Below are positions 8,578 to 17,116 of a stretch of 44,604 bases of DNA, piece after piece. Both the position numbers and the translations under genes were made by a program. This DNA comes from Candidatus Veblenbacteria bacterium (GTDB taxonomy: Bacteria > Patescibacteriota > Patescibacteriia > Veblenbacterales > UBA10138). The notes beneath the pieces are model-generated. The model did not search any database and was not told where the DNA came from. It was given only the letters and a program-made list of their open reading frames with translations. The DNA is taken from the NCBI GenBank assembly GCA_030700105.1, contig JAUYKG010000013.1, positions 1 to 44,604 on the forward strand, written 5' to 3'. How positions within the stretch are numbered: the first letter of the stretch is position 1; every line of letters begins with the position of its first letter.

Positions 8578-11500
8578 TTACTGTGCGTCCTCCGCGCTCA
8601 GGAGCGGATTACCTACTTTCGTAACAGTATAACTGTCGCAAGCATCGTTACTGGTAATGGTAACCGGCGTGGTACCTTGCCAGGTGACATTCTTGAACTC
8701 GGGGTTGGTATAGAGTGTGTACCCGTATGAATTGCTAGCTACCTTATACTGATATACGTGCGAACCCGCCGGACAAACAAAACTCTTGGTGCTGGCCCGC
8801 CAGCAGGTGGTGGGGTCATACCCTGAAGGACAGTCATTAAAAGTATTAGTCGGATCAACCGGCAGCGCTTGTCCGAGTTCGTTCCCAAGCTCAGCCTGCC
8901 ACGAGGACCAGACCGAAGTGCTCTGCCCAACCAAGAAGGTGCCAGCCGGCAGCTTGGGGTACCTGCCACCGTGGGCCGCGGCGTAAGTTGATAACTTGCT
9001 GGCCAGGCCAGCTAGATCCTGTAAGCGAATCAGGTCGTGCTGTAACTTAGCCTGCTCTTGGCTCATGAGATCGGAGTTGAATAGCCACTGGTTCACTAAC
9101 TGGTTGAATATACTAACCGTCTCGGCCGAGGCTCCCTGACTAAAGGAAAGCACGTACATATTGGTGTAAAGGTTGCTACTGAGCTTGGCCACTGCCCCCA
9201 CGTAGGCCGTTTGCGCATCGCGCACGGCCTGATAACCATCCACCGTGAACGGCGACGGGGCGCCCAGGGTAATATCACCGCGCGTGGCGTACCAAGCCTG
9301 GGGCGACAGGTGGTCAGAATTACGATAGATACGCAGTCCTATAGCTTCATCCAGCGTGGGGTGCTTAAAGAAGTATTCTCTCATCAAACCATTATTGGTG
9401 GCTGGATTGCGATCGTTACCTGACACCAATAACTCTGGCAGCAGATCAGGGCTACCTGTTTGTCCCCGGCAGTACATAAGCCTGAAATCATAATCCGTAT
9501 CCGACGTCGTCCAAGGTACCTCGCACAAGAATACAGTTAGCGTGGCGCTGGCGCTCTTTTCGCCTGAGTTACCATAATTACTGCCGTTAGCCGTAGTGAT
9601 CATGGAGGCTTCGCCGCTGCGGTTGTTGGCCGTCACGTTTATGATCTGATTGTTCAATGGCGAGGTGACGGCAACCACATCAGCGCTATCATCCTCTTCC
9701 CAACTGTAATCAGCCGCCAACGGTTGACCCTCTGCTGAACGAGCCTGAGCTAGAAGCTCCTGGGTTTGGCCAGCGGCCGTGAAGAGGCGGTTCGGGGGGT
9801 ACACCATCACCAAATCGATCTGACAGATGTCGGCGCCGGTACGGAATTGCCATTGGCACAATCCATTAGAATTAGCGCAATCGACATTCGGGCTGGAGAT
9901 GACGACTCGGTGCTGCCTATCTGCCTTCAGGGGCGAATCGGGTATGAAGGTAATGGTATTACCGCTGGCCTGTATTCTACCCAATCGTCTGTCGCACCAC
10001 GTTTCCGCATCCACTGGGGAGATAAACAGCAACCACTTCGCCAACCGTTGCTTCCACTTTGAGGGTGGTAAGGCTGCGCCCGCACAGCCTCCCCTAAGCA
10101 ATTCCAGCTGGCTGGGGAGAATGGTGCTACTAGAAACGTTCTTATCAAAAGTGATGACGAGCACGGCGTTGCGGCAAATATTGGTGGCGTTCGGCGCCGG
10201 CTCCACGGACACTATCTTGGGTAAAGAACCGCCGATCGGCTGACAAGTACAGCTTCTAGCGGCGTCACAGAACAAGCCGCTGGCGCAGAGCGTGTCATCC
10301 GGATTGCATTGAGGACTCGGGTCGGCGTCGCACTGCTCACCAACACCTCCACCGCCTGAACCAGGTCGAATGGTGTAGTTCAAACGGTTTGATTCAATGC
10401 CTTGTTTATTAATAGAGACCTTATTTAATTCCGCCGCTTGCAGCACCACAGGAAAAGTGGGGGTGATAGCTTGCACACTAATACCACTCCAAGCCGGGTA
10501 GCTGGTGGCACTGCCCCAGTAGGTGGGAGTGCCGCTGATAAAGCGGTAGTAATTCACATTGTCGCTCAATGGATCAAGCACACCCTGTGCCCAAGCCGTG
10601 CGCACTGCTCGCACCAACCCGCGCCACAACCAAGCTGTCACCCGAATATTGCCAAACCCACGACCATCGATCGTAATGGTAGCGGCTGGTGTGCCCAAAT
10701 CCGCTTCATAGTGCGAAAGCGGCGCCAGGCGACACAACCCGGGACGGTTCACGTTGTTCACCGTAAAGGGTGTGGAGCTGATTGAACTGCCACCCTGAGG
10801 AGGAGCGCGCTCTATGGTTACCCCACCGGTAACTGCCCGATTCGGCACCTCGCTGACAATCTGCGTATTGCTCCAGGTGGATGGGCCGCACACGGCCGGG
10901 TTGGGCCACAGGCCGTCCGCCGTACTGCCCCCCGAGGCGACATAGGTAACTCGCCCGCGCGTTGTGCCAAAGTAACAACCAGAAATGGTGAGCCACGTGC
11001 CGGGTGCCCCATCTTGGGGTGACAAGCCGCTAACCACCGGCTCACAGCTGCCAGCTATACAGCTCGAGGTGCCAGTGCCACAGGCGTTACAATCGTTAAG
11101 CTCGGTACAGAAAGTGCCGGAAACCTGCACATCACTCGTGTCTTGCTTGTTCTGGCCCACTGCTTCCACGGCCACCCGCGCCGGCTTGCTAGTGGGCGTG
11201 TAATCAAGCGCTTCCACAGTCACGCTGGTGGAGCCGTTCGGGAGCTGCGAACCGCCACCCTCAAACTGAAGGCGCGCGGGAGGCGGCGGATCGGAGGGGT
11301 GGTTGGCAACCGTCCAGCGCCAGGTGTAATCAGCTGGATTGATGTTATTACAATTCGCCGCCGTAGCGGTAGAGGAAAAAACCTGACTGCTGCCCGGGTC
11401 CGGCACTAACTCACGAATGGTGGCATAACTTGGGGTGAGCAGTACGGAGGAAATTGGGCACAGGAGCGACGCCACCTTGAATCTCCACACGTAAGGACTT

Positions 11501-13974
11501 TGCAGCGGTGCCCCCGTGACGCTGGTAACACCGGGCGTAATGGTGCCCTGGTACCAGTAACCGTCTTGGAAGGGGGTACGCGGCGGAGCACTAAACCCGA
11601 TCACATTGTTCTGAGCATTGTAGAGATAGGTAGTCGGATTAAAACTTAAGCTGATAGTACAAGGTCCCAAGCTAGCACCGTTACCGCACTCCTCCACCTT
11701 GATGTTGCCAGCCGAACCTACGGTTAAGGTGGTCGGGTCCATAGGTAAGGTAAAGCGGGCCGACACTTCGGCGTTGCCACAGGCATCCGTACTATCCTTG
11801 TACGGGCTGGGGCTTTGCGTGGCGGCGGAACAGCTGGCCGTTTCCACCACCCGAGGGTAGGCCGTGGTGTCCGCTATCACGGTAAAACTCTTCGAGTTGG
11901 AAAGCTGCGAGTTCACCTTCACCTGCACGCGCCAGTTACCATCACTTAGGGCGTTCTGACCGTTCGCTACGGGCGTCTGCGCAATGATCTCGCCCTCGCT
12001 CCAACTGGTATAACTTGAGGCGTTAAGATTGTTGGCGTTATCAAACGTCAGCACACTTCCGCCTTGGTTGTCACCGAACCGCTCGCCCGTAGCGGTCACC
12101 ATAATGGGCAAATTAAGAAAAGGTGATGTTGAGGGCTCAAGCATGCACAGCCCAGGTCCGGGCGGTTGACTGGTCACGAGGAAGCTTTCCGAGTTGCTCC
12201 GCTTGTTGCCCCCGTTGCTGCCACTGGCCGCCGTAACCACTTCCACTTGGTAGCTCACGCCAGCCACCAGCGTGGTGGGCACCTTAACCACGATCTCAGT
12301 CTCCCCCCACCAGTTCCCGCAGGCCTCGGGCGGCTCGCCTGCCACCCAGGTACCGTCGGCCCGCACAAAACGCACCTGGCCCGCTGCACCACCAAAGTTC
12401 CAGCCAGACAGAGTAATATACTGCCCTGGCCCACCCGAACTCGGTGACAGCCACTCAAGGTAAGGTGAGGTAACTGTGAAAGGTAAGGTGTTCGAGTTAG
12501 CACTGCCTATAGCTACGTACACCTCACCCGCGCTGGCGGTAAGGCCTGATTGGTCATAAGCCGGGCCGGTGGTAGCACCAACTGGAGTGCGTACCTTTAT
12601 CTGGCTTCCCGTACAAGAGGTACTGCCATCGCGCGATACCCCACCCCAACATAGAACGTTCTCCGGCGGAGTGGCGCCCGGGAAGCTGTTGCTGTCAGCT
12701 GGAAAATTATTAATATAAAATTCGCCGTCCAAGAATAAATTTGAACCTGTTACGGTGGTTACCTGGCCGTAGTCTCGCCGATTAGGCGCCACCGAACTTA
12801 TGGAGGGGGAACAATCGGTCGTCTCGCCGGTCTCAAAAGTCCAGGTATAGTCACTGGCCAGTGGAATACCGCAAGTATCAGTAATACCACCAACTTCTCC
12901 GTTTAAGGTAACTCTATAAGTTGTAAAAGCGGCTAACTCTTGCTGAATCGTGAAATTAACTATGCGGTAACCATCACCAAAAGTTGGTGCACTTAACTGA
13001 ATATTGTTGCCTGCCTCATCTTGCAGCAAAACATTATTAGCAAAACTGGTAGAGAGCATGGGCTCGGAGAACACCACTTGAATAGGAGTAGCTCGGCACA
13101 CTTCTACGCCGCCCGCAGGCGGTTGCGTTGCTTCTACCGTCGGTGCCGTATCATCGCTTTCTGTACCAGTTGTAAATGTCCACACCTTATCTGTTCGTAA
13201 GTTTAAATCGCTCACGCTCCGCAATCCTCCCGCGCCCGAGGACAGCGTAGCGCGGTAGGTGGTATTGGGGGCGAACTCGTTACCAAAGTGCGTAAAGGAG
13301 ATATTACTGGAGTCAGAACCCGGCTGGTAAGTACCAGAGGTAAAAGGTGTGTTAGTGGTAGCCTCTTGAATAATGAAATTGGTGCTCACCGTGCTCCACT
13401 GCACCGCTTCAGAGAACGAAACTTGTACGCTCGTACAAAGCTTAACGTTGTTGCCGAGAGGCGCCTGGGAACGGACCTGGAGGTAGCTCGTGCCAAAGGT
13501 GCGCGGCGGACAAGGCGGCGGATTGCCGTCCCAACAAACCCCCGGCCCCCCAGGACCTCCCGTACTGCCCTGTATCTGCTTGATAATAAAAGAAGCAATG
13601 GCGAAAGCCGACAGAATAATAGCCAGGCCGATAACCGCACCCAACATGATCTTCTTGGCCTTGGCGATCTTTTCCGCCTCGCCCCGCGAAGTCATCCACA
13701 GCCAACCGGCGTACAGGATGAGCGCAATGGCGATAACACCCAAAAACCCGAGCGCGATGTTAATAACGCGCGCGATCGTTGAGATGAGCTCAAGATTAGT
13801 TCCGAGGTTGGTGTTCTGGGCAAACTCATTCAAACCCAGCTCACCACCCTGGGCCCCCACCCCAAAGGGCAACCCTAATAGCCCGAGCACGGCCGCTGTC
13901 ACGACGATGCCTTTAACCCGCGACCACCAGACCGAACGACCCCGAGCCTGTACGAATGTAGTTAAGGTGGCCAT
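8578..13974 (-). CDS. Giant surface protein: VirB2/TrbC-like N-terminus, Ig-like (Big_5, IPT/TIG) repeats, pilin-like C-terminus
   Basis: About 1798 residues. ATG at 13974 is preferred over a TTG five codons upstream that overlaps the yqeY stop. Residues 20-45 form a signal-like helix ending GVGAQG. Residues 70-130 form a two-helix unit with a charged turn (WLWMTSRGEAEKIAKAKKIM) typical of VirB2/TrbC conjugation pilins. Then come at least two SbsA/Big_5-like domains (about 160-380), several IPT/TIG domains (SPSSGGPGQYITLSGWNFGG; SPQDGAPGTWLTISGCYFG) and cysteine-rich patches. A C-terminal part (about 1680-1790) has the pseudopilin-like pattern LASKLSTYAAAHGGRYPKL. It is probably a cell-surface attachment or appendage protein. 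Domain calls are by eye; the fusion itself is plainly one open frame. Confidence 0.88.
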   Translation of the reverse strand: MATLTTFVQARGRSVWWSRVKGIVVTAAVLGLLGLPFGVGAQGGELGLNEFAQNTNLGTNLELISTIARVINIALGFLGVIAIALILYAGWLWMTSRGEAEKIAKAKKIMLGAVIGLAIILSAFAIASFIIKQIQGSTGGPGGPGVCWDGNPPPCPPRTFGTSYLQVRSQAPLGNNVKLCTSVQVSFSEAVQWSTVSTNFIIQEATTNTPFTSGTYQPGSDSSNISFTHFGNEFAPNTTYRATLSSGAGGLRSVSDLNLRTDKVWTFTTGTESDDTAPTVEATQPPAGGVEVCRATPIQVVFSEPMLSTSFANNVLLQDEAGNNIQLSAPTFGDGYRIVNFTIQQELAAFTTYRVTLNGEVGGITDTCGIPLASDYTWTFETGETTDCSPSISSVAPNRRDYGQVTTVTGSNLFLDGEFYINNFPADSNSFPGATPPENVLCWGGVSRDGSTSCTGSQIKVRTPVGATTGPAYDQSGLTASAGEVYVAIGSANSNTLPFTVTSPYLEWLSPSSGGPGQYITLSGWNFGGAAGQVRFVRADGTWVAGEPPEACGNWWGETEIVVKVPTTLVAGVSYQVEVVTAASGSNGGNKRSNSESFLVTSQPPGPGLCMLEPSTSPFLNLPIMVTATGERFGDNQGGSVLTFDNANNLNASSYTSWSEGEIIAQTPVANGQNALSDGNWRVQVKVNSQLSNSKSFTVIADTTAYPRVVETASCSAATQSPSPYKDSTDACGNAEVSARFTLPMDPTTLTVGSAGNIKVEECGNGASLGPCTISLSFNPTTYLYNAQNNVIGFSAPPRTPFQDGYWYQGTITPGVTSVTGAPLQSPYVWRFKVASLLCPISSVLLTPSYATIRELVPDPGSSQVFSSTATAANCNNINPADYTWRWTVANHPSDPPPPARLQFEGGGSQLPNGSTSVTVEALDYTPTSKPARVAVEAVGQNKQDTSDVQVSGTFCTELNDCNACGTGTSSCIAGSCEPVVSGLSPQDGAPGTWLTISGCYFGTTRGRVTYVASGGSTADGLWPNPAVCGPSTWSNTQIVSEVPNRAVTGGVTIERAPPQGGSSISSTPFTVNNVNRPGLCRLAPLSHYEADLGTPAATITIDGRGFGNIRVTAWLWRGLVRAVRTAWAQGVLDPLSDNVNYYRFISGTPTYWGSATSYPAWSGISVQAITPTFPVVLQAAELNKVSINKQGIESNRLNYTIRPGSGGGGVGEQCDADPSPQCNPDDTLCASGLFCDAARSCTCQPIGGSLPKIVSVEPAPNATNICRNAVLVITFDKNVSSSTILPSQLELLRGGCAGAALPPSKWKQRLAKWLLFISPVDAETWCDRRLGRIQASGNTITFIPDSPLKADRQHRVVISSPNVDCANSNGLCQWQFRTGADICQIDLVMVYPPNRLFTAAGQTQELLAQARSAEGQPLAADYSWEEDDSADVVAVTSPLNNQIINVTANNRSGEASMITTANGSNYGNSGEKSASATLTVFLCEVPWTTSDTDYDFRLMYCRGQTGSPDLLPELLVSGNDRNPATNNGLMREYFFKHPTLDEAIGLRIYRNSDHLSPQAWYATRGDITLGAPSPFTVDGYQAVRDAQTAYVGAVAKLSSNLYTNMYVLSFSQGASAETVSIFNQLVNQWLFNSDLMSQEQAKLQHDLIRLQDLAGLASKLSTYAAAHGGRYPKLPAGTFLVGQSTSVWSSWQAELGNELGQALPVDPTNTFNDCPSGYDPTTCWRASTKSFVCPAGSHVYQYKVASNSYGYTLYTNPEFKNVTWQGTTPVTITSNDACDSYTVTKVGNPLLSAEDAQ

Positions 13975-13985
13975 AGCGCTATTGC

Positions 13986-14444
13986 TCAAGGTTGGCTAAG
14001 GAGTTCACGGGCCAACTGGCTGGCGGTTTGTCCATCGAGAGCGCCACCAAAATACGCCAAGGTGGCTTTGGTTAAAGCACCGATGGCCTGTGGGCCGCTC
14101 AAATTCTGTTCACGGAGAATATTTTCCATAACTTCCCTTACCTGCTCAACAGCAGGCGCGGGCGGCAGGTAACGGCTAACCACCTGCGCCTCGGCCTGTT
14201 CACTTTGAGCAAGTTCTGCGCGGCCTCCTTGTTCATAGAGCCCAGCCGCCTCTTGTCGCCGCTTGAGCTCGCGCCGCAACACAGCCCACACCTCGGCCTC
14301 GCCCAAACCTTCCTCTTTGGCCTGCTTGGCTATTCTCTCGTTCTGCAGAGCCGCTTTGAGCATCCGCAACACCCCCAGCTCTGGCGCGCGCGACCGCAGG
14401 GCGACAACCAGATCTTGCTCCAGACGACGCTCGATATCGGTCAT
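13986..14444 (-). CDS. yqeY: YqeY/GatB-tail family protein
   Basis: The 152-residue product matches the YqeY family, related to the tRNA-binding tail domain of the amidotransferase GatB. Visible features are an N-terminal helical half (VLRMLKAALQNERIAK; RELKRRQEAAGLYEQGGR, where the family has a characteristic charged helix), the VVSRYLPP junction, and a C-terminal helical domain ending in a small alanine/leucine-rich segment. Its biochemical role is unclear in all bacteria. It follows rpsU by 19 bp, the classical rpsU-yqeY pairing, and its stop overlaps a possible TTG start of the giant surface gene. Confidence 0.93.
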   Translation of the reverse strand: MTDIERRLEQDLVVALRSRAPELGVLRMLKAALQNERIAKQAKEEGLGEAEVWAVLRRELKRRQEAAGLYEQGGRAELAQSEQAEAQVVSRYLPPAPAVEQVREVMENILREQNLSGPQAIGALTKATLAYFGGALDGQTASQLARELLSQP

Positions 14445-14463
14445 GGTTACTGTGACGGGTTAG

Positions 14464-14742
14464 CTACTTACGAATTGTCCGCTTGATCATGGCGCGAATG
14501 CGCGGATTCCGGCTGCGCAAATCCTCTTCCGACAGCTGCCCGGTCTTGCGCAGGTATTCCCGGCGCGCCCGAATGGCGGTGCGGCGCAGGGCATCCTCAC
14601 GCTGCTCACGCTTGGTTTTGGGAGTGGCAAAAAATCGGCGCTTCTTCGTGCGCACGATTACCCCCGATTGCTGTATGCGCTTAGAGAACCGGCGGAGCAA
14701 ACTCTCCACTGACTCACTATCACGACGTTTCACTTCAATCAC
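14464..14742 (-). CDS. rpsU: Small ribosomal subunit protein bS21
   Basis: Component of the 30S platform near the anti-Shine-Dalgarno. GTG at 14742 is chosen because AGGAGG sits six bases before it and the product then begins MIEVKRRDSESVESLLRRF, the usual family start. The GTG nine bases earlier abuts the AGGAGG. The 92-residue product is basic and longer than the 60-70 residues common elsewhere; the extra C-terminal basic tail (RSRNPRIRAMIKRTIRK) is the unusual part. It is the first gene of rpsU-yqeY, with its own promoter overlapping a palindrome. Confidence 0.95.
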   Translation of the reverse strand: MIEVKRRDSESVESLLRRFSKRIQQSGVIVRTKKRRFFATPKTKREQREDALRRTAIRARREYLRKTGQLSEEDLRSRNPRIRAMIKRTIRK

Positions 14743-14748
14743 ACGTGT

Positions 14749-14756
14749 CACCTCCT
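14749..14756 (-). promoter_or_regulatory. Strong Shine-Dalgarno of rpsU
   Basis: AAAGGAGG is placed so that the downstream GTG (14742), not the adjacent GTG (14751), has standard spacing. It shows that the ribosomes of this organism use the canonical anti-Shine-Dalgarno. Confidence 0.75.
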
Positions 14757-14782
14757 TTTAAGAGATAAAACCGTTCTAACAC

Positions 14783-14819
14783 TATGCTATAGCATACTAA
14801 TAACGGGGCTGACAGTCAA
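14783..14819 (-). promoter_or_regulatory. rpsU promoter with palindromic -10 region
   Basis: Minus-strand -35 TTGACT (14814-14819), 17-bp spacer, -10 TATGCT (14791-14796). The -10 is half of a perfect 14-bp palindrome TATGCTATAGCATA (14783-14796), which could be an operator or may simply strengthen melting. Confidence 0.6.
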
Positions 14820-14842
14820 ACAAAAAATATACACCAACACAC

Positions 14843-16195
14843 TTAGGCCAGAGTGTCAGGTTGGTGTGTGGCCAAGCGCTTCTGGACCTCCTCCACCACC
14901 TTCTGCTGGTCCACGATCTCCTGAATGCCATTCTCCATATCGCGCACGATGATAGTGCCGTCCGTGAGCTCCTTCTGTCCCATAACCAAGGTAAACTTCA
15001 CCTTAAGGCGGTTGGCTATCTCCAATTGGCTCTTCAGGCCGTCCTTGGTAAAACTCTCAGCCACTCGGATGCCCTGGCGCCGCAGGTCCTCGAACAAACG
15101 AATAGCTTTTTTGCGTGCCGTTTCACCCAAACACGCCAAGAACAAATCAGGTGGTGGCGGCAACGGTATACCGACCTGACGCGCCTTCAGTTCGCTCACC
15201 ACGCGCTCCACGCCGCCCGCAAAACCCACAGCTGGAGTAGGTACTCCCCCAAGTTCAGCAATAAGATTGTCATAGCGCCCGCCAGCGGCCAAGGCGGACT
15301 TTCCCTCCTCCGGGCCCCACACCTCAAAGACAGTTCGTGTGTAGTAATCCAACCCTCGCACCAGGTACGGGTTGAGCTGGTACGCCAGTTCAACCTCGTC
15401 CAAGTACTCCAGCAAGCGCACGAAGTGCGTGTGACACGGCTCACACAAGAAATCAACCAGCTGGGGTGCTTGGCGAGCCAAAGCTTGGTCCGCCTCTTCT
15501 TTGCAATCCAACAGCCGCAAGGGATTGCGCTGCAGACGCCGCTTACAATCCTCGCAGAGCACTGAACGCTTGGTGCGGTAGTAATCCTGAAGCACGGTGC
15601 GGTAAGCCGGGCGGCAATTGGGGCACCCCACGCTGTTTATCTGAACCGTTACCGGGAGGTGCAAGCTCTCGAACAGAGCGGCTGCCACCACAATGAGCTG
15701 GCAATCAGCCGTGGGCGAAGCTTCACCCAATATCTCAAAATCGAACTGCCAGAACTCGCGGTAGCGGCCGGCCTGCGGGCGCTCGTGTCGGAAGAGCGAC
15801 CCCAAGGCATAAAGCTTAACCGGCTGGGGCCAAGTGTGCATGCCATGCTCAATGTACGCCCGCGCCAGGCCGGCAGTATACTCCGGCCGTAAGGAAAGGT
15901 GATCGCCCGACTGGTCGACAAATGAATACATTTCCTTTTCCACCACGTCGGTGGCGGCGCCGATGGCGCGGGTGAAGAGGTTTGTCTTCTCCAAGGCGGG
16001 AGTTTCAATGCGTTCGAAACTGTAAATTTGGGCTAGGTCGCCTACCTCGCTCATGACAAAGCTCCACCACGGCCACTCGACGGGCAGTATGTCGTGCATA
16101 CCCCGCACAAGCTGCGGCGGCACCACCTTCTTAACCTTGACTAACGGCTCTTCAGGTGTAGTTGGTTTGTTTTTCTCGGTAGCTGGAGTTATCAT
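14843..16195 (-). CDS. hisS: Histidyl-tRNA synthetase
   Basis: Class II synthetase charging tRNA-His. The 450-residue product shows the motif 1 region after VRGMHDILPVEW, motif 2 (SLFRHERPQAGRYREFWQFD), the histidine-specific signature LVRGLDYYTRTVFEVW, motif 3 (GFAGGVERVV) and a C-terminal anticodon-binding domain. The first ~30 residues (threonine/proline/lysine rich) are an extension. A cysteine-rich segment in the middle (C-P-N-C and C-E-D-C type pairs, about residues 190-245) looks like a zinc-binding insertion, as seen in some bacterial HisRS. It follows lepB by 31 bp. Confidence 0.96.
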   Translation of the reverse strand: MITPATEKNKPTTPEEPLVKVKKVVPPQLVRGMHDILPVEWPWWSFVMSEVGDLAQIYSFERIETPALEKTNLFTRAIGAATDVVEKEMYSFVDQSGDHLSLRPEYTAGLARAYIEHGMHTWPQPVKLYALGSLFRHERPQAGRYREFWQFDFEILGEASPTADCQLIVVAAALFESLHLPVTVQINSVGCPNCRPAYRTVLQDYYRTKRSVLCEDCKRRLQRNPLRLLDCKEEADQALARQAPQLVDFLCEPCHTHFVRLLEYLDEVELAYQLNPYLVRGLDYYTRTVFEVWGPEEGKSALAAGGRYDNLIAELGGVPTPAVGFAGGVERVVSELKARQVGIPLPPPPDLFLACLGETARKKAIRLFEDLRRQGIRVAESFTKDGLKSQLEIANRLKVKFTLVMGQKELTDGTIIVRDMENGIQEIVDQQKVVEEVQKRLATHQPDTLA

Positions 16196-16226
16196 ATGTA
16201 AAATTGAGTGCTGATAGTACTGGTAC

Positions 16227-16790
16227 TTAAGGCGCTACGGGCTCAGCGGCATACACAGCCCAACGCTCCAAGGGCCAGGCGCGCACCCACACGCGCCCCA
16301 CAATAACATGCTCATCAATGGCGCCGAAGGCACGCGAATCCAAGCTGGCACTACGATTATCACCCAGAACGAAGTACTGGTTACTCCCTAAGGTAACGTC
16401 CAACGAACCCACTGTGCGTATCCACTCCCCCAGGTACTCCTCTTTGTACTTCACGAGCTCGCCGTTAGCCGAGCCAAGGTAGAGCTCGTTATCACGCACC
16501 ACCACCCGTTCATTCGGCAAACCGATAATACGCTTAATGAAATAGTTCGAGGGATCGCGCGGGTAGCGGAATACCACCACTTCGCCGTGGCTGGGCGCGC
16601 GGAAATGGTACGATAGTTCATCTATCAAAAGGTAATCATGGTCGTAGAAATTTGGTTCCATGGAAGCGCCCTTAACGTAAAAAGGTTGCACCAAAAAATA
16701 GCGAATGGGTAAAATGATCGCCAGAGAAACCAGGGCGACCTTAACGACCTCCCACAGAATAAGAAATGCCGGTTTGAGATAATTCACCAT
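16227..16790 (-). CDS. lepB: Signal peptidase I
   Basis: Membrane serine protease that removes signal peptides. The 187-residue product has an N-terminal transmembrane anchor (about 8-30), the nucleophile motif VKGASMEPNF (Ser43), the general-base lysine in YFIKRIIGLPNE, and the conserved boxes VVVFRYPRDPSNY and YFVLGDNRSASLDSR. A single anchor is typical of Gram-positive-like enzymes. A -10 hexamer TATAAA lies only five bases upstream of the ATG, suggesting a leaderless transcript. Confidence 0.95.
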   Translation of the reverse strand: MVNYLKPAFLILWEVVKVALVSLAIILPIRYFLVQPFYVKGASMEPNFYDHDYLLIDELSYHFRAPSHGEVVVFRYPRDPSNYFIKRIIGLPNERVVVRDNELYLGSANGELVKYKEEYLGEWIRTVGSLDVTLGSNQYFVLGDNRSASLDSRAFGAIDEHVIVGRVWVRAWPLERWAVYAAEPVAP

Positions 16791-16862
16791 TGCGATTTAT
16801 AGGCTAAGGTAATGGAGAAAGAAACTCGATAGTACGCCTCGGACTGTACGACGCGAGCCTAA

Positions 16863-16939
16863 TGGTGGGCGTACCTGGACTCGAACCAGGGACCTTACGG
16901 ATGTGAACCGTACGCTCTAACCAGCTGAGCTATACGCCC
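16863..16939 (-). tRNA. tRNA-Val (anticodon CAC)
   Basis: A full cloverleaf is visible: acceptor GGGCGTA/TACGCCC, D-arm GCTC/GAGC, anticodon loop TTCACAT on a TACGG/CCGTA stem, T-arm CCTGG-TTCGAGT-CCAGG, discriminator A and an encoded CCA. It reads GUG codons. It lies between lepB and a divergent LCP gene. Confidence 0.96.
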
Positions 16940-17061
16940 GGGCAAGGAAGGCGCGCCTGGACTTTTTACCACACCAAGAAGCCGTGTAACCAACGGTAGC
17001 CGTGCCCGAGGAAGTGTTTAGGGGCTGACCTATGGTAAACGATTTCTCCGGCGCGCGCAAA

Positions 17062-17091
17062 TTGACAGCTAAACAGAATTTATGGTAACAT
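17062..17091 (+). promoter_or_regulatory. Promoter of the LCP-der-pth group
   Basis: -35 TTGACA (17062-17067), 18-bp spacer, -10 TAACAT (17086-17091), 25 bp before the LCP ATG. Confidence 0.6.
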
Positions 17092-17116
17092 TTTTTTCGC
17101 CTCTTGTAAAGTCTGT

